Notes: generated from the letters alone by a model not told the origin. A stretch of DNA of 46,048 nucleotides from Kordia algicida OT-1 (GCF_000154725.1 NZ_DS544873.1:1395364-1441411), one strand, 5' to 3'. Positions 25,861-34,913 are shown, counted from the stretch's first letter. A program made the numbers and translations.

Positions 25861-26298
25861 ATGAAAAAATTATTGATTGCAACATTCTTACTCTGTGCTA
25901 GTCTACAAGTAAACGCGCAAGAAAAGTACATGAAAAATGTTGCCGAAACAGAAGCTGTTTCAAAAAATGTTATGCAATTATTTACCAAAGGAGATATTTC
26001 TGAATCTTTTGATTTAATTACTCCGTATTGGCCGTTACCATATAACGAAATTGAAGCCTTGGAAGAAAAAACATTGAAATATGTGAATATTATTGAGCAA
26101 CGCTTTGGGAAATCGATAGGGTTTTTAAGAGTTAAAAGAGAAACGATTAAAGACATTGCTATTAGAGAAACGTATATCATCAGACATAAATTTCATGCTA
26201 TGCGTGTCATATTTACGTATTACAAAAGTGACGAAGGTTGGCTGATAAATTCTTTTAAATGGGACGATTCCTTTACAGACGAATTTAAAGAAGATTAA
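25861..26298 (+). CDS. Small secreted protein of unknown function
   Basis: 145 residues with a standard signal peptide (MKKLLIATFLLCASLQVNAQ, cleavage after NAQ). The mature part starts with a helix (AETEAVSKNVMQLFTKGDIS) followed by a mixed region rich in aromatic and charged residues (ITPYWPLPYNEIEALEEKT). It ends with two beta-like strands of the form MRVIFTYYKSDEGWLINSFKWDD. The layout of a helix, a GDIS turn and C-terminal strands reminds one of NTF2-like folds (DUF3887/DUF4019 type), but no family is recognised with confidence. It is followed after 26 bases by the HipA-like gene on the same strand and could share its transcript. Confidence 0.7.
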   Translation: MKKLLIATFLLCASLQVNAQEKYMKNVAETEAVSKNVMQLFTKGDISESFDLITPYWPLPYNEIEALEEKTLKYVNIIEQRFGKSIGFLRVKRETIKDIAIRETYIIRHKFHAMRVIFTYYKSDEGWLINSFKWDDSFTDEFKED

Positions 26299-26324
26299 TA
26301 CAATAGTACAGCTCAAAAAAGTAG

Positions 26325-27104
26325 ATGAATTCACTTGACATCAGAACCGTAAATGTGGTTCAATATATAAAACCTTTGCGTGAAGGCGGATCGCTTCCTG
26401 CAATTGTAAAAGCAGATGACGATTTTCTGTACGTTTTAAAATTTCGTGGTGCAGGACAGGGAAAAAAAGCATTGATTGCTGAATTGATTGGTGGCGAACT
26501 CGCGCGTACTGTCGGTTTGAAGATTCCTGAATTGGTCTTTATGAATTTAGACGATTCATTCAGCAAAACAGAACCCGATGAAGAAATTCAGGATTTACTA
26601 AAATTTAGTGTCGGATTGAACTTAGGATTACACTTTTTATCAAGCGCAATCACATTTGATCCTTTGGTCACTACGGTAGATGCAGTCACAGCTTCCAAAG
26701 TGGTTTTGTTAGATAGTATTATTAGCAATATCGATAGAACGGTAAAAAACACTAATTTACTGCAATGGAACAACGAATTGTGGGTTATTGATAATGGCGC
26801 AAGTTTCTACTTTCATCACAATTGGGCAACCTGGGAAAATCATTTGACACGCACTTTTCCGTTGATAAAAAATCATGTATTGTTAACGCAAGCAACACAA
26901 TTAGATGAAGTTGCCAAAGAATTTCTTCAACTAATTACCAAAGAAAAGATTGCAGAAATTATACAAACTATTCCTGAAGATTGGTTAGCACACGAAGCTG
27001 ATGACTTGTCTCCTGACGAAATGAGAACAGCATACACAAGCTACTTGGAAGCCAAATTGGCAATGATTGATTCACTTGTAAAAGAAGCGGAAAATGCAAG
27101 ATAA
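26325..27104 (+). CDS. HipA-family kinase-like protein
   Basis: 259 residues, much shorter than classic HipA (about 440), lacking the N-terminal HipA_N domain. Kinase-fold features are a candidate ATP-binding lysine in FLYVLKFRGAGQG (K39), a catalytic-loop equivalent SNIDRTVKNTN (D137 and N142, five apart as in HipA), and a metal-binding IDNG (D156). The start MNSLDIRTVNVVQYIKPLRE, followed by GGSLPAIVKAD, is shared by this Bacteroidetes subfamily. It would phosphorylate an unknown target, perhaps tRNA synthetase or translation factors as for HipA, but that is not shown. Its 3' end overlaps the DUF3037 gene by 11 bases. There is no HipB-like helix-turn-helix antitoxin next to it. Confidence 0.82.
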   Translation: MNSLDIRTVNVVQYIKPLREGGSLPAIVKADDDFLYVLKFRGAGQGKKALIAELIGGELARTVGLKIPELVFMNLDDSFSKTEPDEEIQDLLKFSVGLNLGLHFLSSAITFDPLVTTVDAVTASKVVLLDSIISNIDRTVKNTNLLQWNNELWVIDNGASFYFHHNWATWENHLTRTFPLIKNHVLLTQATQLDEVAKEFLQLITKEKIAEIIQTIPEDWLAHEADDLSPDEMRTAYTSYLEAKLAMIDSLVKEAENAR

Positions 27105-27477
27105 AGTAACCTTCGAATACGCAATCATACGATTCATGCCCAAAGTTGAGCGTGAAGAATTCTTTAATATTGGCGTGATTGTATTTTCTAAACGCAAACG
27201 GTTTTTAAATCTAAAATATCACGTTGATCCTAAAAAATTGGCTGCATTTTCATGCGAAATCACACTGGAAGAAGTCACCAAATATCTAAAAGCTTGGGAA
27301 GCTATCTGCAAAGGAACACCGCATGGTGGCGCCATTGGCGAATTTGAAGTTTCAGATCGTTTTCGTTGGTTAGCCGCTTCCAAAAGTACGATGATTTTGT
27401 GTTCGCCAACACATGCTGGTTTAACAGATGATCCGCAACAGGAATTAGAGGCTATTTTTGAGGAATATGTGCTTTAG
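27094..27477 (+). CDS. DUF3037 protein, partner of the HipA-like kinase
   Basis: 127 residues. Family signatures are FEYAIIRFMPKVEREEFFNIGVI at the N-terminus, then VIVFSKRKRFL, and a C-terminal region DRFRWLAASKSTMILCSPTHAG with DDPQQELEAIFEEYVL. DUF3037 has no known biochemical role. Its start lies inside the end of the HipA-like gene, an 11-base overlap that implies translational coupling and a stable two-gene unit. It may be a substrate, regulator or antidote of the kinase; none of these is shown by the sequence. Confidence 0.88.
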   Translation: MQDKVTFEYAIIRFMPKVEREEFFNIGVIVFSKRKRFLNLKYHVDPKKLAAFSCEITLEEVTKYLKAWEAICKGTPHGGAIGEFEVSDRFRWLAASKSTMILCSPTHAGLTDDPQQELEAIFEEYVL

Positions 27478-27591
27478 GGTGTTGGGTATTTAGGTGTTGG
27501 ATATTAGGTCGCTTTGCTTTTGGGTTTTAAATTCCAATTTTAGTATCTTGTGAAGAAAGTAGAAAATGCTAAAAAACTACTTTACTTTGCT

Positions 27592-29106
27592 ATGAAAAAA
27601 CGATTTCAAAATACACTTATATTCCTACTCTACTTTTCTGCCCATTTTACCATTGCACAAACGGATTGGGACGCGAAAATTAAAGAAGAACTTCCAACTA
27701 TTTTAGAGAAACATCGTGAATTGGTGAGCATTCCCAATGTAGCTTCCGACGAAGCAAATATGATGAAAAATGTAGATTGGGTGACAAATGCCTTTGAAAA
27801 ACTACAGTTTAAAGTTTCTGTTTTAGAAACTGCTACTTTGCCTGTTTTTTTGGCGGAAAAAGAAATTGATCCACAAGCAAAAACAATTTTATTTTACCTG
27901 CATTTGGATGGACAAGCGGTTAATCCACGGAAGTGGAATCAAAAAGATCCTTTTCGTCCTGTGTTGAAGGAACAAGATGCAGCAGGCAATTGGCAAATTA
28001 TCAATTGGTCGCGCATAAAAACGCATATTGATCCCAATTGGCGTGTGTTTGCTCGCGCCGCCGCAGATGACAAAGCACCGATTATTATGATGTTGTCTGC
28101 TTTAGAGTTTCTTCAGAAGCAACAACAAAATTTAAAATATAATGTAAAAATCATTCTCGATTTACAAGAAGAAACACGCTCGGAAGGTTTTCTCAATACA
28201 TTGAAAAAGTATAAAAATCGCTACGCTGCCGATTATTTGATTATTATGGACGGACCAGCGCATCCAACGAATAAACCGACGTTGACTTTTGGCTGTCGTG
28301 GAATTGCGACGATAAATATTAGTGTGTACGGCGCAAAATTGCCGCAACATAGCGGACATTATGGAAACTACGCGCCAAATCCTGTGTTTGAAATGTCGCA
28401 TTTGTTGGCAAGTATGAAAGATGAAACAGGAAAAGTGCAGATTGCTGGTTTTTATGATGGAATTCGCTTAGATGCGGAAACACAAAAGTTGCTTGCACAA
28501 GTTCCTGACGACAATCAAAAGATTCAGGCAGATTTGGGCATTGTGAAACAAGATAATGTTGGAAGAAGTTATCAAGAAGCGTTGCAATATCCATCATTGA
28601 ATGTGCGCCATATTGAAACTTCTTGGAAAGGTCCTGGCTTGAAAACCATTATTCCTGAGATTGTTACGGCGTATTTGGATGTGCGTTTGGTAAAGGAAAC
28701 GGATGGAGCTATTCAACTTGAAAAAGTTAAAAAACATCTAGAAAAACAAGGATATTTAATATTATCGCGTACACCAACAGCAAGAGAGCGTTTAAAACAT
28801 GCTAAAATAGCGACGATTCAAACAAATGCTGGTATCAATGCTTTTCGAACGGATATCAATTCCTTTATTGGAAAGAAGTTACGACAAACTATTGCCAACG
28901 AGTTTGGCGAAGAACCGATTATGATTCGAACAATGGGCGGAACCGTTCCAATTACACCTGCGATACAAGTATTGGATATTCCTGCGATTATTGTTCCGAT
29001 GGTGAATATGGACAATAATCAGCACAATCCAAACGAGAACATTCGTATCGGAAACATTTCACAAGGAATTAAAATGTGTTTGGCGATTTTGTCGATGGAA
29101 TTGTAA
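27592..29106 (+). CDS. Secreted M20-family peptidase
   Basis: 504 residues from ATG 27592, chosen because it begins a signal peptide (MKKRFQNTLIFLLYFSAHFT, cleavage after IAQ); a GTG at 27550 adds 14 unlikely residues. Metal ligands are visible in order: ILFYLHLDGQAV (His, Asp), ARAAADDKAP (bridging Asp, catalytic Asp), LQEETRSEG (Glu pair), IMDGPAH, and a C-terminal QHNPNENIRIG His. A long dimerisation lid lies between. It is a di-zinc dipeptidase or aminoacylase acting in the periplasm on small peptides. It stands alone after the DUF3037 gene. Confidence 0.88.
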   Translation: MKKRFQNTLIFLLYFSAHFTIAQTDWDAKIKEELPTILEKHRELVSIPNVASDEANMMKNVDWVTNAFEKLQFKVSVLETATLPVFLAEKEIDPQAKTILFYLHLDGQAVNPRKWNQKDPFRPVLKEQDAAGNWQIINWSRIKTHIDPNWRVFARAAADDKAPIIMMLSALEFLQKQQQNLKYNVKIILDLQEETRSEGFLNTLKKYKNRYAADYLIIMDGPAHPTNKPTLTFGCRGIATINISVYGAKLPQHSGHYGNYAPNPVFEMSHLLASMKDETGKVQIAGFYDGIRLDAETQKLLAQVPDDNQKIQADLGIVKQDNVGRSYQEALQYPSLNVRHIETSWKGPGLKTIIPEIVTAYLDVRLVKETDGAIQLEKVKKHLEKQGYLILSRTPTARERLKHAKIATIQTNAGINAFRTDINSFIGKKLRQTIANEFGEEPIMIRTMGGTVPITPAIQVLDIPAIIVPMVNMDNNQHNPNENIRIGNISQGIKMCLAILSMEL

Positions 29107-29329
29107 TTCGCTTTGCTTAATTGAAAGATTCAATGATTTAAGGATTTAAGGTTTGTTTCTGAGATCATTATTTTATCTTAATAAATATTAAATATGTTTC
29201 TTAGACGAAATTGAGCATTATTTGAAACTAATGGATACATTTTTAAATTTTCAAATTGCCACGTTAATAAAGTTTTAGACTTGCTTTCTAACTATAAAAT
29301 AACTCACTACTAAAATCTCACAACTCCTT
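29107..29329. other. Intergenic region with repeat remnants
   Basis: The stretch begins with TTCGCTTTGCTTAATTGAA, similar to sequences after the membrane protein gene (21476) and after recG (37096), so it belongs to a dispersed family. It then holds the first direct-repeat copy described separately. No reading frame or promoter was recognised. Confidence 0.6.
29195..29277 (+). repeat. Direct repeat left of the GIY-YIG-like gene
   Basis: About 83 bases beginning TGTTTCTTAG and containing TTTGAAACTAATGGATACAT and TCAAATTGCCACGTTAATAA. It is similar over its whole length to 29717-29800, on the other side of the GIY-YIG-like gene, with scattered substitutions and small gaps. The core TCAAATT-CCAC-TTAA also recurs at 37371 and 38211. 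Confidence 0.75.
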
Positions 29330-29680
29330 ATGCCAAGAACAGAATATCGCATATATGTCGTAGAACTTTCTAAACGTGTCTTTACGGAAAATACAAAGTT
29401 TAGATTGGCAAATCCGCAATTTAATGGTGTGTTGCAATGTTTGTATGTCGGAATGACGAGTAAAACGCCGAGAGAACGTTTTCAGCAACATAAAATAGGT
29501 TATCGCAATAAAAAAGGGCACAGACTTTCGTCGAATATTGTGGAAAAATACGGTTTGTATTTACGTCCGAGTTTGTACAATCATATTGATCCGTTGCCAA
29601 CGCGACATCAAGCATTGCAAATGGAGAAAATGGTAGCGATGGAATTGCGCAGAAAACGTTATGCCGTTTGGTTTAACTGA
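29330..29680 (+). CDS. GIY-YIG-like small protein
   Basis: 116 residues. The first strand IYVVEL and the later CLYVGMTSKTPRERFQQHK match the two halves of a GIY-YIG motif (xxYVxxL ... xYVGxTxxxPxxRxxxH), including the family arginine. C-terminal LQMEKMVAMELRRKRY could supply the metal-binding Glu. About 20 extra residues lie between the two halves (SKRVFTENTKFRLANPQFNG), more than in most family members. It is probably a nuclease-fold protein, but without a partner domain its role is unclear. It is flanked by direct repeats of about 83 bases, and a heptamer array follows the stop codon, so it may have been inserted as a unit. Confidence 0.65.
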   Translation: MPRTEYRIYVVELSKRVFTENTKFRLANPQFNGVLQCLYVGMTSKTPRERFQQHKIGYRNKKGHRLSSNIVEKYGLYLRPSLYNHIDPLPTRHQALQMEKMVAMELRRKRYAVWFN

Positions 29681-29688
29681 TTTGGATT

Positions 29689-29716
29689 TTGAATGTTGAA
29701 TGTTGAATGTTGAATG
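29689..29716 (+). repeat. Four-copy heptamer array TTGAATG
   Basis: Four perfect tandem 7-bp units starting eight bases after the GIY-YIG-like stop codon and ending at the second direct repeat. The period is the same as in the arrays of the polysaccharide operon, and the unit is related (TTGxxTG). Confidence 0.9.
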
Positions 29717-29800
29717 TGTTTCTAAGAAGAAATAGAGTTTTGTTTGAAACTAATTGATACATTTTCAAATTATCAAATTGCCACATTAACAAAATTTCTA
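29717..29800 (+). repeat. Direct repeat right of the GIY-YIG-like gene
   Basis: Second copy of the 83-base element at 29195-29277, with TTTGAAACTAATTGATACAT and TATCAAATTGCCACATTAAC. The rest of this intergenic space, 29801-29951, is AT-rich with no recognised feature. Confidence 0.75.
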
Positions 29801-29951
29801 TACTAACTTTGGTCATTTTCAAAATAAAGGCACTATTTGGCAACTATAGCTGGATTTTTAAGCGGTACTAATTTTTAAATATGAATAGGGAAAATAAATA
29901 CTTCCTTAAAAGGACTAAAATCAGCCAGTTTTTATCAGATTATTGGGTTGT

Positions 29952-31364
29952 TCAACGGTTACCCGTGTTATGCCACGTTACTATTTTATCAATTCCAATA
30001 TCTTTAAACTTATTTCCTTTATAAAAACTGTTATAAAAATCGGTTCTGTTTTTTGAATAGTCAATTTTATATTCGGGTGGCACTCCTGAAATTTCATAAA
30101 TATTTCCTTTAGGGTCGCTATAGACTTCATTAGATAAGCTAAACTCCCAGCCATTAGGTAAGCTTTTCCATAAAATTTCTGAGAAAATTCCATTAGTTGA
30201 AGAGCCAAAACGTTTTATTTCAGGGTACGCCATTGTACCAAGAGCGAAAATTTCGGCGGCACTCGCTGTATTATGACTCGTTAATACTGTTACTTTCCCT
30301 TGATAAACGTTTTTTGCTGGATTTAAAATGTGTTCTTGCACATCTGTGTAATTATTTCCTTTTTTTGCTTTAATTGATAGAATATGTTTTTGCTCTTTAA
30401 TGAAATAACTCAATAATTTTAATGCAACTATTTCATAACCACCTCCGTTAAATCGCAAGTCAATAATTATGGATTTAGTTTCTACTAAATCCGATAATAC
30501 TCGGTTCATAATAAAGTTTACTCCATTAAGCTCATCATCTAATTGAGTAATGCCAGATTTAGTTTCCAGAACTTTTTCATATTCTTTGTCAAACTGCTTT
30601 ACTGATAAATCTTGATTTGGAATGTAATTAGAGAAATTGTTCATGTCCGTAACTACAATGTAACCTATATTTTCATTCTTTAGGATTCCCCATTGTATAA
30701 CTCCATTATTATATCCCTTGAAACTGTTCAAATAAGTAGATAGAATGTCGTTTATTACTTCCTTTTTTGATTTTATGTTATCACTCTTTTTACTAATATT
30801 GTTTTTTACTCTCAATGAATCTGGTACATCTAATCTGATATGTCCGTCATTAAAGCTATTTAAAATATCTGCGAAAAAATTGTATAATTCCTTATTGGAT
30901 TGAATGTTGTTTAGTTTTTCTTGGGATTCTATTTTTACACTGTCCCAGTCAATATTCCGCTGTTCGAAAAACGCATAGTGTTTGTCAAAAGTATTCCATA
31001 AAACACCAAAGTTTAGTTCAGGTGAATTGTTTTTATTTGTGTCGTGATTTATACAATATTCAGGAAGTTTGTCTATCCTTTTGAAATGATAATCAACAAT
31101 CCCACCTGGGTTCAAAATAAGTTTATCATCTTTGAAATCTACAATTTTAAATCTATGGGTTATATTACCATTCGAAATCAATGGTATGCAGGAGTTTTCG
31201 GTTGTGTTGAAATAAGTGTAAATGGAATCTTTGATTGATATCATTCTACCATAACCTTCTTGAACCCAAATTCCGTCAATGGTTTTATTTTTCAATGTTT
31301 TTTGACAAGAAACCAGAATTATAAAAAGTAAAACAGATAATTTTAATTGAGTTCTAATATTCAT
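29952..31364 (-). CDS. S41-family (C-terminal processing-type) peptidase lipoprotein
   Basis: 470 residues from ATG 31364, which starts a lipoprotein signal MNIRTQLKLSVLLFIILVSC; in-frame starts at 31391 (TTG) and 31388 (ATG) are possible but add residues before the signal. An N-terminal beta-rich part is followed by the S41 helper domain (FADILNSFNDGHIRLDV). The protease core has IIDLRFNGGGYEIVA and the nucleophile in TVLTSHNTASAAEIFALG, which gives a Ser with a nearby Glu. There is no clear PDZ domain. It resembles tricorn/IRBP-type S41 enzymes attached to a membrane and facing the periplasm or surface. Codon use is more AT-rich than in the flanking genes, which hints at later acquisition. 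No operon partner. Confidence 0.85.
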   Translation of the reverse strand: MNIRTQLKLSVLLFIILVSCQKTLKNKTIDGIWVQEGYGRMISIKDSIYTYFNTTENSCIPLISNGNITHRFKIVDFKDDKLILNPGGIVDYHFKRIDKLPEYCINHDTNKNNSPELNFGVLWNTFDKHYAFFEQRNIDWDSVKIESQEKLNNIQSNKELYNFFADILNSFNDGHIRLDVPDSLRVKNNISKKSDNIKSKKEVINDILSTYLNSFKGYNNGVIQWGILKNENIGYIVVTDMNNFSNYIPNQDLSVKQFDKEYEKVLETKSGITQLDDELNGVNFIMNRVLSDLVETKSIIIDLRFNGGGYEIVALKLLSYFIKEQKHILSIKAKKGNNYTDVQEHILNPAKNVYQGKVTVLTSHNTASAAEIFALGTMAYPEIKRFGSSTNGIFSEILWKSLPNGWEFSLSNEVYSDPKGNIYEISGVPPEYKIDYSKNRTDFYNSFYKGNKFKDIGIDKIVTWHNTGNR

Positions 31365-31596
31365 TGATTTGAGTTTCAATAAGGACATCAAGTTTTTTAA
31401 TTTGTTACATTCTTAATGTGGCATAACATATGCATATACCAAATTCGGTATATTTCTACTATAACCAAACCTGTTTTTATTTAAGAATTTAGTTATTTTT
31501 AAAACTACAATTTTCTTACTTAGCCTCAAAATCATCCAAAAGATTTTTAATGTTTAGTTAGAATCAATTTTCAAAAAAAATTTTATAAAACTAAAA

Positions 31597-31617
31597 CCGA
31601 AATCAGATCGATTTCGG
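31597..31617 (-). terminator. Hairpin downstream of the aldehyde dehydrogenase gene
   Basis: Stem CCGAAATC / GATTTCGG with a 5-base loop. On the minus strand it is followed by TTTTAGTTTTATAAAA and then a run of T, as expected for an intrinsic terminator. Confidence 0.6.
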
Positions 31618-31635
31618 CTTTGGTTTTGTCTTAAA

Positions 31636-31690
31636 AAAACGCTGAAGTGATAGAATTTAGTCGTTTGGTTTTTATGGACTTCAGCGTTTT
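31636..31690 (-). terminator. Long-stem hairpin, first terminator after the aldehyde dehydrogenase gene
   Basis: A perfect 13-bp inverted repeat AAAACGCTGAAGT / ACTTCAGCGTTTT with a 29-base spacer, ending in a run of T on both strands. It lies 56 bases after the stop codon. The spacer is longer than in a usual terminator. Confidence 0.65.
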
Positions 31691-31745
31691 TAGGGTGAAT
31701 TAATTAAAAGTAAATTCTTTATTTAAGGTTATTGTTTCATACTTG

Positions 31746-33113
31746 TTAATCTATCCAAATAGATTTTGTGTTGGTAAACTCTCTAATTCCGTAACCGGAA
31801 AGTTCGCGTCCGTAACCGCTGTTTTTTATGCCTCCGAATGGCAAACGCGGATCAGATACGACAAGTTTGTTTACAAAACTGTTTCCTGCTTCAAGTTGCA
31901 AAGCAATTTTTTCACCACGATCTTTGTCTCCCGTAATAACTCCTGAACCTAATCCGAAAGTAGAATTGTTCGCTAATTCGATAGCATGTGCTTCGTTTTT
32001 CGCTTTGATGACTGAAGCAACAGGACCGAATAATTCATTGTCAAATCCTTCCATTCCAGGTTCAACTTCTGCAAGAATGGTTGCAGGATAATAAGCGCCT
32101 TTTTGCTTCGGAATTTTTCCGCCAATTACCAATCGTGCACCTTGAATCACCGTTTTTTCTACTTGATCGTGTAATTCGTCACGCAAGTCTGCACGTGCCA
32201 TCGGACCAAGAAAAGTATCTTCATCCATTGGTTCGCCCATTTTTTTAGCTTGCATTTTTTCTGTGAACATTTCTAGAAAATCATCGTATATTTTATCTAC
32301 AACCACAAAACGTTTCGCAGCAATACACGTTTGTCCGTTGTTTTGCAATCTTCCAAATACTGCTAAATCGGTAGCTTCTTCCAAATCGACATCTTCCAAA
32401 ATGATATACGCGTCGCTTCCGCCCAATTCCATCACCGTTTTCTTCAAGTTTTTTCCCGCAATAGCGGCAACAGATCGTCCCGCAGGTTCACTTCCCGTTA
32501 AGGTCACAGCTTTTACGTGTTCGTTTTCAATAACTTCTTCTACAGCATCCGAACTGATGTTTAAGTTGGCAAAAATTCCTTTTGGAAATCCTGCTTTTTC
32601 AATCATTTCTTCTAAAGCAAATGCACAACCTTGTACATTGGAAGCGTGTTTTAAAACACAAGTATTTCCCGCCATAAGCGCAGGTGCGGCAAAACGAATG
32701 ACTTGATAGAATGGAAAATTCCAAGGCATTACCGCCAATAAAACGCCCAAAGGTTGAAATGTTACGTAACTTTTTGATGCTTCTGTTTCCACAGATCGGT
32801 TTTCCAATAATGAAGCGGCATTGTCAGCGTAATAACGACAGATTCGTGCACATTTTTCAACTTCTCCTCGCGATTGACCAATGATTTTACCCATTTCTTG
32901 CGTTGCCAATGTTGCGTATTTGTCAGTGTTATTTTCTAAAATATCTGCGAGTTTGTGCATTAATTTTGCACGCTTTTCAAAACTTTCATTTTTCCAAGAT
33001 TGAAATACTTTGTTTGCTTTGGCTATTTTTTCTTTTGCTTCGTCAGCAGTTATTCGATCGTAGGAAGCAATTTCTTCGCCTGTAGCAGGATTGATTGTTT
33101 TTGTAGTTTCCAT
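31746..33113 (-). CDS. NAD(P)-dependent aldehyde dehydrogenase, succinate-semialdehyde type
   Basis: 455 residues, the length of the short GabD/Sad-like group. Signatures are TINPATGEEIASY at the N-terminus, LGVLLAVMPWNFPFYQ, the cofactor-binding TLTGSEPAGRSVA, catalytic Glu in VMELGGSDAYIIL and catalytic Cys in LQNNGQTCIAAKRFVV, then FGPVASV and the C-terminal PFGGIKNSGYGRELS. It oxidises an aldehyde such as succinate semialdehyde to the acid. It follows the acetolactate-synthase-like gene by four bases, so the two belong to one transcript, and two terminator-like hairpins lie downstream. The actual substrate may be another short aldehyde. Confidence 0.9.
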   Translation of the reverse strand: METTKTINPATGEEIASYDRITADEAKEKIAKANKVFQSWKNESFEKRAKLMHKLADILENNTDKYATLATQEMGKIIGQSRGEVEKCARICRYYADNAASLLENRSVETEASKSYVTFQPLGVLLAVMPWNFPFYQVIRFAAPALMAGNTCVLKHASNVQGCAFALEEMIEKAGFPKGIFANLNISSDAVEEVIENEHVKAVTLTGSEPAGRSVAAIAGKNLKKTVMELGGSDAYIILEDVDLEEATDLAVFGRLQNNGQTCIAAKRFVVVDKIYDDFLEMFTEKMQAKKMGEPMDEDTFLGPMARADLRDELHDQVEKTVIQGARLVIGGKIPKQKGAYYPATILAEVEPGMEGFDNELFGPVASVIKAKNEAHAIELANNSTFGLGSGVITGDKDRGEKIALQLEAGNSFVNKLVVSDPRLPFGGIKNSGYGRELSGYGIREFTNTKSIWID

Positions 33114-33117
33114 AGGA

Positions 33118-34776
33118 TTATTTTTTTATATTTTCTGAATATTCTTTTAGTAATACATTTAGTATTTTGTGATTTAGCGAGTAATCTACTGCCAAATCGA
33201 TCAAGTGAACGCCATCGGTATTAAGTGCCGTTTCAAGATCGTTTGTAAAATCTACAACAGATTCCGGACGATATCCTGTTGCGCCAAAACTTTCTGCATA
33301 TTTTACAAAATCTGGATTTTTGAAATCGAGACTATATTTGTCTAAATCATCTTTTTCTTGTTTCCATTGAATCATTCCGTATGCGTTGTCATTTAAGATA
33401 ATTACGACTAAATTTAAGTTGAGTCGCACAGCAGTTTCTAGTTCTTGTGAATTCATCATAAATCCGCCATCACCATTTATTGAAATTACTTTTTTTTCTG
33501 GATATAATTCACTTACCATCATTGCAGAAGGCAATCCTGCACTCATGGTAGCCAAAGCGTTGTCTAGCAATAATCCGTTTGGTACATACGTTGGATAGTT
33601 TCGTGCAAACCATATTTTGTAAATTCCGTTGTCTAATGTTACAATTCCATCATCAGGCATACTATCTCGAATTACTTTTACGGAACGTTGAGGTAAGATT
33701 GGAAAACGATCGTCATTTTGATATTTTGCCAAACGTTCTGTAACATGCTTCTTTATTTTCATAAAAAAATCCGTGTTCCATGATTTTGCCACAGGTCGTA
33801 AAGCATTTGTAAGCTGATTGATGCTGTAAGCGATATCGCCAATGACATTTAATTGCGGAAAATAAACCTCATCTATTTCTGCGGGAAAGAAATTTACATG
33901 AATTACTTTACGTTCGTTATCAGGATGCATGAAAAAAGGTGGTTTTTCAATCGTGTCATGTCCAACATTTACAATTAAATCGGCACTTTTGATCGCTTCG
34001 TGAATAAAATCATTGTCTGATAACGCTGCAGTTCCTAGATATAAATCGTGACGTTCGTCAATAATTCCTTTTCCCATTTGTGTGTTGAAGAATGGAATTC
34101 CAATGGTATCTACAAATGAATTCAATGCTTCGGAAGCTCTTTTTCTATTTGCTCCTGCTCCAATTAATAATAGTGGCATTTTTGCGTTTTCTATCATCTT
34201 TGAAGCTCTTTCTAGAGAAGCTGATGTAGCATTTGGTATGTGAACACTTACAACATCAAATATTTGAGGAGATTTTACTTCTTCTCTAGCAATATCTTCA
34301 GGGAATTCTATGTGAACTGCGCCAGGACGTTCATCTTGCGCCAAGCGAAATGCTTCTCGTGTAATCGCCGAAATCTGATCGCCGTTGGTAACTTGTTTGG
34401 TATATTTTGTGAGTGGTTTCATCATTTCAACCACATCTATAATTTGAAAATTTCCTTGTTTGCTTTCTTTGATCGGTTTTTGACCAGAAATGATTACTAA
34501 AGGCATTGCGCCAAGTTGTGCATACGCTGCTGGTGTTACCATATTTGTTGCTCCTGGTCCTAATGTTGACATACAAACTCCTGCTTTTCCTGTAAGTCTT
34601 CCGTAAGTTGCAGCCATAAAACCTGCGCCTTGTTCGTGACGTGTAAGTACAAATTTTATTTTGTCTGATTTACGAATGGAATCTAAAATATCTAAGTTTT
34701 CTTCTCCTGGTAGTCCAAAAATATATTCTACGCCTTCATTTTCTAGTGCTTTGATAAATACGTCTGATGCTTTCAT
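33118..34776 (-). CDS. Acetolactate-synthase-type thiamine-diphosphate enzyme
   Basis: 552 residues, near the length of catabolic AlsS. The PYR domain has EYIFGLPGEENLDILDS with the conserved Glu of ThDP activation and CMSTLGPGATNM. The middle domain has PLLLIGAGANRKRASEAL. The PP domain has the ThDP-binding ISINGDGGFMMNSQELETA followed by VIILNDNAYGMIQWKQE. The protein most likely joins two pyruvates to acetolactate, or decarboxylates another 2-oxo acid. There is no regulatory small subunit and no ilv gene beside it, which favours a catabolic role. It is the first gene of a two-gene operon with the aldehyde dehydrogenase. Confidence 0.88.
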   Translation of the reverse strand: MKASDVFIKALENEGVEYIFGLPGEENLDILDSIRKSDKIKFVLTRHEQGAGFMAATYGRLTGKAGVCMSTLGPGATNMVTPAAYAQLGAMPLVIISGQKPIKESKQGNFQIIDVVEMMKPLTKYTKQVTNGDQISAITREAFRLAQDERPGAVHIEFPEDIAREEVKSPQIFDVVSVHIPNATSASLERASKMIENAKMPLLLIGAGANRKRASEALNSFVDTIGIPFFNTQMGKGIIDERHDLYLGTAALSDNDFIHEAIKSADLIVNVGHDTIEKPPFFMHPDNERKVIHVNFFPAEIDEVYFPQLNVIGDIAYSINQLTNALRPVAKSWNTDFFMKIKKHVTERLAKYQNDDRFPILPQRSVKVIRDSMPDDGIVTLDNGIYKIWFARNYPTYVPNGLLLDNALATMSAGLPSAMMVSELYPEKKVISINGDGGFMMNSQELETAVRLNLNLVVIILNDNAYGMIQWKQEKDDLDKYSLDFKNPDFVKYAESFGATGYRPESVVDFTNDLETALNTDGVHLIDLAVDYSLNHKILNVLLKEYSENIKK

Positions 34777-34913
34777 GTAGTGTTTTAATAATTCTGCGTG
34801 AAGATACCTTTTGATATTATTTTGGATTGACTGTATCCGTTTTTTAATTAGCTGAATTAAAAATTCTTTACTTGTTTTTTGATAAAATGCTTCAAATGGA
34901 ATAATTTTTCAAT

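Larger units (their letters stand above)
31392..31745. other. Intergenic region with two hairpins
   Basis: Between the S41 gene (transcribed away) and the 3' end of the aldehyde dehydrogenase gene. The right half holds two terminator-like hairpins listed separately; the left half, 31392-31590, is AT-rich and must carry the S41 promoter, but no TAnnTTTG match was found. Confidence 0.6.

Noticed and set aside
25814-27477. Classic hipBA toxin-antitoxin operon
   Set aside because: The gene before the kinase encodes a secreted protein with a signal peptide, not a HipB-like repressor, and the kinase lacks HipA_N.
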